Of a stretch of 64,000 nucleotides of DNA, positions 60,287-64,000 are shown piece by piece. The stretch covers positions 2,480,001 to 2,544,000 of the forward strand of contig NZ_CP110224.1 of NCBI RefSeq assembly GCF_026013645.1, given 5' to 3'. Position numbers and translations under genes: made by a program. Origin of the DNA: Virgibacillus natechei. GTDB lineage: Bacteria > Bacillota > Bacilli > Bacillales > Amphibacillaceae. The notes under the pieces are model-generated. The model did no database searches, was not told where the DNA came from, and saw only the letters and a program-made list of their open reading frames with translations. Position 1 is the stretch's first letter; each line of letters starts with the position of its first letter.

Positions 60287-61513
60287 TTACGGTTCAAAAA
60301 CGACTTTCATTGCTGCACTATTATTCTTATTTGTAGCTGTATATAAAGCATTTTTATAATCTTCAAGCGAAAACTGATGCGTAATTAATGGGGAGAGGTC
60401 AACTTTTCCAAGACGCATTAATTCAATGGCAATCTCAAACGTTCTTACTCTTTTCCCTTGATAATCCTCCGTGCTATACGCAAAGCTTCCCTTTATATCT
60501 AATTCATTGAGCCATACCATTGTCCAATCAATTCCATCCATCACACCAGCAAGCCCTACAAGAACAACTTTTCCACCACTTTTGGCAAATCGAAGCCCAT
60601 CGTTAACACTTTGCTTTTTACCAACACACTCAAAAACGACATCTGCTCCTCCCTGTATCACCTCTGTTCCATAAAGTGGTTTTAAAACTTTTCCATCAAG
60701 GGATTTTGCTAATTCATTCGTATACGTCGATTTACGCAAAAAAATAATATCATCTGCCCCGTAATGGGATGCAAATTCAGCTTGGAGCTCATGTTTAACT
60801 AAAGCAATAATTTTACAATCAATATCTAGTGATCGAATAGCTGCAATAATGCTAATTCCAATCACTCCTCCTCCAATGACAAGAACGGTATCATTCTTAC
60901 TAGGAGGATTCTGCAAGACGCTATGTAAGGCGCAACTAAAAGGTTCAATCATTGCTCCATTCAAATCTCCTACTTCTTGAGGGAGTTTAAAAACCTGGCT
61001 TTTATGTGCAACCATATAGGAACTCCAACCTCCACCAGTATCCCGGCAAGAACCAATTAATAAGCCTGGAGATATTTCACCTTCCGCTTTATATACACAT
61101 AAACTAAAGTTTCCGTGTCGGCATGCAGAACATGGATGCTCAATCCCTCTTGGTTCACAAGAGAGTATCGGATCAATGGCCACTCGTTCCCCTATATTTA
61201 GCTGGGAGACCGTAGAACCAACTTCGTTTATTTCGCCAACAATCTCATGACCTATTGTGAAAGGAAACGATGCATATGGGGAAATAGCTGGACTATCGTT
61301 TAGAGAAATAAGATTAAGGTCACTGCCACATATACCACCATACTTCACTTTCACCTTCACCCAATTCTCATTCGGCAATACTAGTTCAGATTGATCGCCA
61401 AGTTGTACACAGGAACTCTTTGAATTCCAATAGAAAGACGGCATCAATTTCCCAGCTAGTTTACTAAAAACATAACGGGGCAACTTATAATCAAATTGCA
61501 ATTCTTTCACCAT
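60287..61513 (-). CDS. Zinc-dependent alcohol/polyol dehydrogenase (MDR family)
   Basis: 408 residues, longer than usual by an N-terminal 45-residue extension (ELQFDYKLPRYVFSKLAGKL). Catalytic zinc: GGICGSDLN and GHEIVGEINEVG; structural zinc: HPCSACRHGNFSLC. NAD motif VIGGGVIGISII. Resembles threonine or sorbitol dehydrogenase types; substrate not known. First gene of the pair with the aldolase-domain protein. Confidence 0.82.
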   Translation of the reverse strand: MVKELQFDYKLPRYVFSKLAGKLMPSFYWNSKSSCVQLGDQSELVLPNENWVKVKVKYGGICGSDLNLISLNDSPAISPYASFPFTIGHEIVGEINEVGSTVSQLNIGERVAIDPILSCEPRGIEHPCSACRHGNFSLCVYKAEGEISPGLLIGSCRDTGGGWSSYMVAHKSQVFKLPQEVGDLNGAMIEPFSCALHSVLQNPPSKNDTVLVIGGGVIGISIIAAIRSLDIDCKIIALVKHELQAEFASHYGADDIIFLRKSTYTNELAKSLDGKVLKPLYGTEVIQGGADVVFECVGKKQSVNDGLRFAKSGGKVVLVGLAGVMDGIDWTMVWLNELDIKGSFAYSTEDYQGKRVRTFEIAIELMRLGKVDLSPLITHQFSLEDYKNALYTATNKNNSAAMKVVFEP

Positions 61514-61604
61514 AAATCACCACCTTATTTTCCAGAATAACGAATAATAACATCCTGCCCCAGTTCATTTTTATTATTCAACGATCACCTTAAAATAGGC
61601 TCTA

Positions 61605-61702
61605 TCACTTATCCATTTCTTTCAAAGCCTCATCATAATCAAATTTAGCTAATGCGACAATCATCTTCATTAGGTTTTCCGCAAAACGCTTAGCGAAATA
61701 AA
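61605..61702 (-). CDS. Possible small protein of unknown function
   Basis: An open frame reads MIYFAKRFAENLMKMIVALA and then KFDYDEALKEMDK. An AAAGGAGTG lies 14 bases before the ATG, somewhat far; a GTG between them is too close to it. The composition looks protein-like (amphipathic, charged end) and it has no resemblance I recognise. Upstream is a short-repeat fragment (TTACTGCATAAGTAC near 61758). It may equally be a relic. Confidence 0.25.
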
Positions 61703-61978
61703 TCATGATATCGTTGAACACTCCTTTCTGATAAACAAGTATAACCCCACCTGTCTTACTGCATAAGTACGGGGTTAGCTTACTCACAAAGATTGGCGTT
61801 AATCCAGGTCTTCTAAGTTTGCATTTATTCTATTCATACATGTTTATTTTGCACAAAAAGTATAGCTGCATTCAATTTATAGTGATTTGATAAAAATAAT
61901 GAACATAAAACTGACTATTTTAACCATACTAATACTGGTCTTATTATGTATAAATATCACCTTAAGGATGATCTTGGT
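61703..61978. other. Intergenic region with short-repeat fragment
   Basis: TCTTACTGCATAAGTACGGG and AAAGATTGGCGTTAATCC near 61756-61820 are pieces of the short dispersed element. The rest is AT-rich and should contain the promoter of the phosphatase-superfamily gene; no boxes were assigned. Confidence 0.4.
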
Positions 61979-63553
61979 ATGATAAAAAAATTAGTTATTG
62001 CGTTCATCGCCTTTATTCTAATCTTAGCTGTCATTAACTGGTACGGTATAGCTACTCCGACAAAGGACATAGAAGATCAATCATTAAACCCTTCTTCTAA
62101 ACCTGTTGTATTTTTACTTGTCGACTCCTTAATGGACGAACCTTTACAAAAAGCTATTGAAGAGGGAAAGGCGCCTGCTCTCGAATATTTAGCTGCAAAT
62201 GGAAACTATTTGCCTGAAATAGTAAGTTCGTATCCTACCATGTCTGTCTCAATTGATAGCACATTGTTAACCGGTACTTACCCTGATCAGCATCGTATTC
62301 CAGCACTTGCCTGGTTTAATAAAGAAGATAATCGCCTAATAAACTATGGCAGCAGTGTAATGGAAGCCTACAACCTTGGTTTTAAGAACATCTTGCACGA
62401 CACTGTTTACAATTTAAACCAGGAGCATTTAAGTGAAAATGTCAACACCATATTTGAAAAATTGGATGAAAGACAGATGAATTCTGCTTCACTAAATGGG
62501 CTGATCTATCGAGGAAATCAAAGTCATAGCCTAGAGATTCCGAGAATACTCCCTGCATTTAATCTCTTGTCCGGTGAAGTAAGTGTCAATGGACCTTCCC
62601 TATTATCAGTTGGCAGCTTATCACAATTTAATCCTGAAAATAATCGTCACAATAATTTTTGGCAAAAACTAGGGATTAACGATACCTTTACTGCCAATGA
62701 ACTGAAGTACCTTATTCAAAATGACACCCTACTTTCCTTTACACTAGCCTATTTCTCTGATCTTGATCAGCGGGTTCATGAAGAGGGGCGAATGGATATA
62801 GAAGGAATTGAAGAAATCGACAAACATTTACAAGAACTTTTAAATGAATACCCCACCTGGGAGGAAGCACTGGAAGAAGTAATATTTATCGTGTACGGGG
62901 ATAGTGGCCATTCTCACATTGAAAAGGATGAGTCAAAAGCGTTAATCGATTTAAATTCACTGTCAGATACTTACGAGCTTTCAAGTTTAGGAGACCCCAT
63001 TCGTAGTGAAGATCAAGTTGTCCTTGCTGTCAATTCACGTATGGCATATATAAATCTGTTAGATGATGAAATAGGTTATACAGAAATGGCTTCCCATTTA
63101 ATTGAAGATGACAGAATTGGTTTTATCGCATGGGAAGACGAGCGTGGGAATCATGTTATATCACCAGACTCAGATGATCAGCTGACTTTCAAACCACAAG
63201 GACAATATGTGGATGAATATAATCAGGAATGGGATTTAAGTGGCGACTTTTCCATATTGGATTTCTCTGTTAAAGGGGAAAACAGAATAGAATATGGGGA
63301 TTATCCCGATGGACTTGCCCGTTTATATGGGGCGCTTCACTCTCATGATGGCCGTTATCTAATCGTCGATGCTAAGCCTGGTCATGAATTCATTGGCGAT
63401 TATTCTCCTACCCATCTTGGTGGTGGCGGACACGGTTCATTACATGAACAAGATTCCCTTACCCCGCTGATTACAACCGGAACTGACATCGAACCTGAAC
63501 ATAAACGCATCGTAAATTTTAAAGACTGGATACTTGAACTAACCAGTGATTAA
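61979..63553 (+). CDS. Membrane-anchored alkaline-phosphatase-superfamily (nucleotide pyrophosphatase-like) protein
   Basis: About 524 residues. N-terminal membrane anchor (LVIAFIAFILILAVINW), then an extracytoplasmic phosphodiesterase-type domain: FLLVDSLMDE (first metal aspartate), SYPTMSVSIDSTLLTGTYPD with the nucleophile Ser/Thr region, YGDSGHS and a late HSHDGRYLI and LGGGGHGSLHEQ histidine cluster. It may hydrolyse phosphodiesters or phospholipid head groups outside the cell. AAGGATGA precedes the chosen ATG; the frame extends 11 codons upstream. Confidence 0.78.
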   Translation: MIKKLVIAFIAFILILAVINWYGIATPTKDIEDQSLNPSSKPVVFLLVDSLMDEPLQKAIEEGKAPALEYLAANGNYLPEIVSSYPTMSVSIDSTLLTGTYPDQHRIPALAWFNKEDNRLINYGSSVMEAYNLGFKNILHDTVYNLNQEHLSENVNTIFEKLDERQMNSASLNGLIYRGNQSHSLEIPRILPAFNLLSGEVSVNGPSLLSVGSLSQFNPENNRHNNFWQKLGINDTFTANELKYLIQNDTLLSFTLAYFSDLDQRVHEEGRMDIEGIEEIDKHLQELLNEYPTWEEALEEVIFIVYGDSGHSHIEKDESKALIDLNSLSDTYELSSLGDPIRSEDQVVLAVNSRMAYINLLDDEIGYTEMASHLIEDDRIGFIAWEDERGNHVISPDSDDQLTFKPQGQYVDEYNQEWDLSGDFSILDFSVKGENRIEYGDYPDGLARLYGALHSHDGRYLIVDAKPGHEFIGDYSPTHLGGGGHGSLHEQDSLTPLITTGTDIEPEHKRIVNFKDWILELTSD

Positions 63554-63671
63554 AAAAGGAAGGAAAAGGCTTTTTACTAAAGTTTTTGACACAAAATTTA
63601 TAAAAGACAACGTAATTTACCAGGTTGATTGCCGCTGCGTACAGTCGCTTTCCACGGGCACGGCCTCAGCC

Positions 63672-63731
63672 TTCGACGCACAGGACGTGCTAGTGCAGGT
63701 GTTGCGACAGGACGTCGCGAACTTAACCTGC
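63672..63731 (-). ncRNA. Paired GTCCT-loop hairpins, Bacillaceae-1-like
   Basis: GCGAC-GTCCT-GTCGC and GCAC-GTCCT-GTGC on the minus strand, with the outer CAGGT/ACCTG stem, nearly identical to the pair at 50534. Confidence 0.55.
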
Positions 63732-63884
63732 CTCGAGAAAACCACTCTGCGGGGGCTTCAGACTCGTGCTGGGGTCGACTGTACTCCGCTCCAATCAACC
63801 TTCATAAGAGTGCATGTATATTTGTTATATAATTAAGCAATATAATTTTTTTGATGAAGTTGCAGGATCATCTGAATCAGCGGA

Positions 63885-63989
63885 GGAAACACATGAAGAC
63901 TCCTGCGGGAGGGAAGGCCTCGGTGAGACCCCACAGTGCGTAGCACGAGGAGGCTCACCAGCCGCCCGCGGAAAGCGAAATGTGTTTCC
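63885..63989. repeat. Large conserved hairpin inside the dispersed element
   Basis: GGAAACACAT closes with ATGTGTTTCC; inner GGTGAG/CTCACC and apical GTGC/GCAC (GTAG loop). The orientation is opposite to the copies at 40893 and 47951. Confidence 0.75.
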
Positions 63990-64000
63990 GTAGCGAATCC

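Larger units (their letters stand above)
63574..64000. repeat. Long dispersed element, running off the window
   Basis: The same order as at 50383: paired GTCCT-loop hairpins, GTCGACTGTACTCCGCTCC, AT-rich centre, GATGAAGTTGCAGGATCATC and the large hairpin (63885-63989). The right end lies beyond the window. Open frames across it are not genes. Confidence 0.8.

Overview
The window is a chromosomal segment of a low-GC, spore-forming Firmicute of the Bacillaceae, most like the Oceanobacillus/Virgibacillus group. This rests on AT-rich DNA with strong Shine-Dalgarno sites and on Bacillus gene order: ssrA-smpB-rnr-est-secG, cggR-gap-pgk-tpi-gpm-eno, clpP-crh-whiA-yvcK-rapZ-yvcI-trxB-yvcD, ppaX-yvoD-lgt-hprK and uvrBA. 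The sporulation inhibitor Sda and a CwlJ relic also point to a spore former. The genus is an inference from resemblance; no 16S gene is present.

Layout. 1-2250: the start of a poly-gamma-glutamate synthase gene (pgsB), an intact short sda gene, then decayed DNA holding relics of IS110-like and IS200-like transposases and a broken cwlJ whose two halves lie on opposite strands. 2285-8051: the translation-quality-control and secretion block. Its tmRNA gene is interrupted in the T loop by a 325-nt group I intron without an ORF. 8189-11816: a lipase-like hydrolase, a ptsI without ptsH beside it, and a nitroreductase. 12073-19290: the CggR-controlled glycolytic operon. 19438-26351: glutaredoxin-like protein, sigma-54, an L7/L12-like membrane protein, RNase HI family protein, FAH-family hydrolase, an SMR efflux relic, a YtkA-type lipoprotein and a MurE-like ligase. 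26420-32240: a five-gene oligopeptide ABC transporter operon with a likely cre site. 32524-40645: shikimate kinase, tRNA-Arg(CCG), clpP with a CtsR box, and the crh/whiA/yvcK/rapZ/nudix/trxB/TPR run. 41223-47626: glpD and glpP with an antitermination leader, then yvoF-ppaX-yvoD-lgt-hprK. 48496-56115: yvlD-yvlC, the bacillithiol deacetylase bshB2 with yojF, then uvrA-uvrB with an SOS box. 56378-63553: a ykoN/ykoQ/ykoP-like set, an aldolase/dehydrogenase pair and an alkaline-phosphatase-superfamily protein.

Functional links. HprK and Crh are both here, and PtsI supplies the phosphoryl branch, so much of the carbon-catabolite control machinery sits in one stretch with the glycolytic operon, glpD/glpP and a cre-preceded opp operon that are its likely targets. 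ssrA, smpB, rnr and clpP form a set for ribosome rescue and for disposal of the tagged protein and mRNA.

The main unexplained structure is repeat DNA in the intergenic gaps. One family is long, GC-rich and bounded by imperfect inverted repeats. Inside it lies a large hairpin whose closing stem shows compensatory changes between copies, and some copies carry paired hairpins with a GTCCT loop that resemble the Bacillaceae-1 RNA motif. A second family of short elements begins TTAGAAAACTTG. The long repeats lie at the places where gene order departs from that of B. subtilis.
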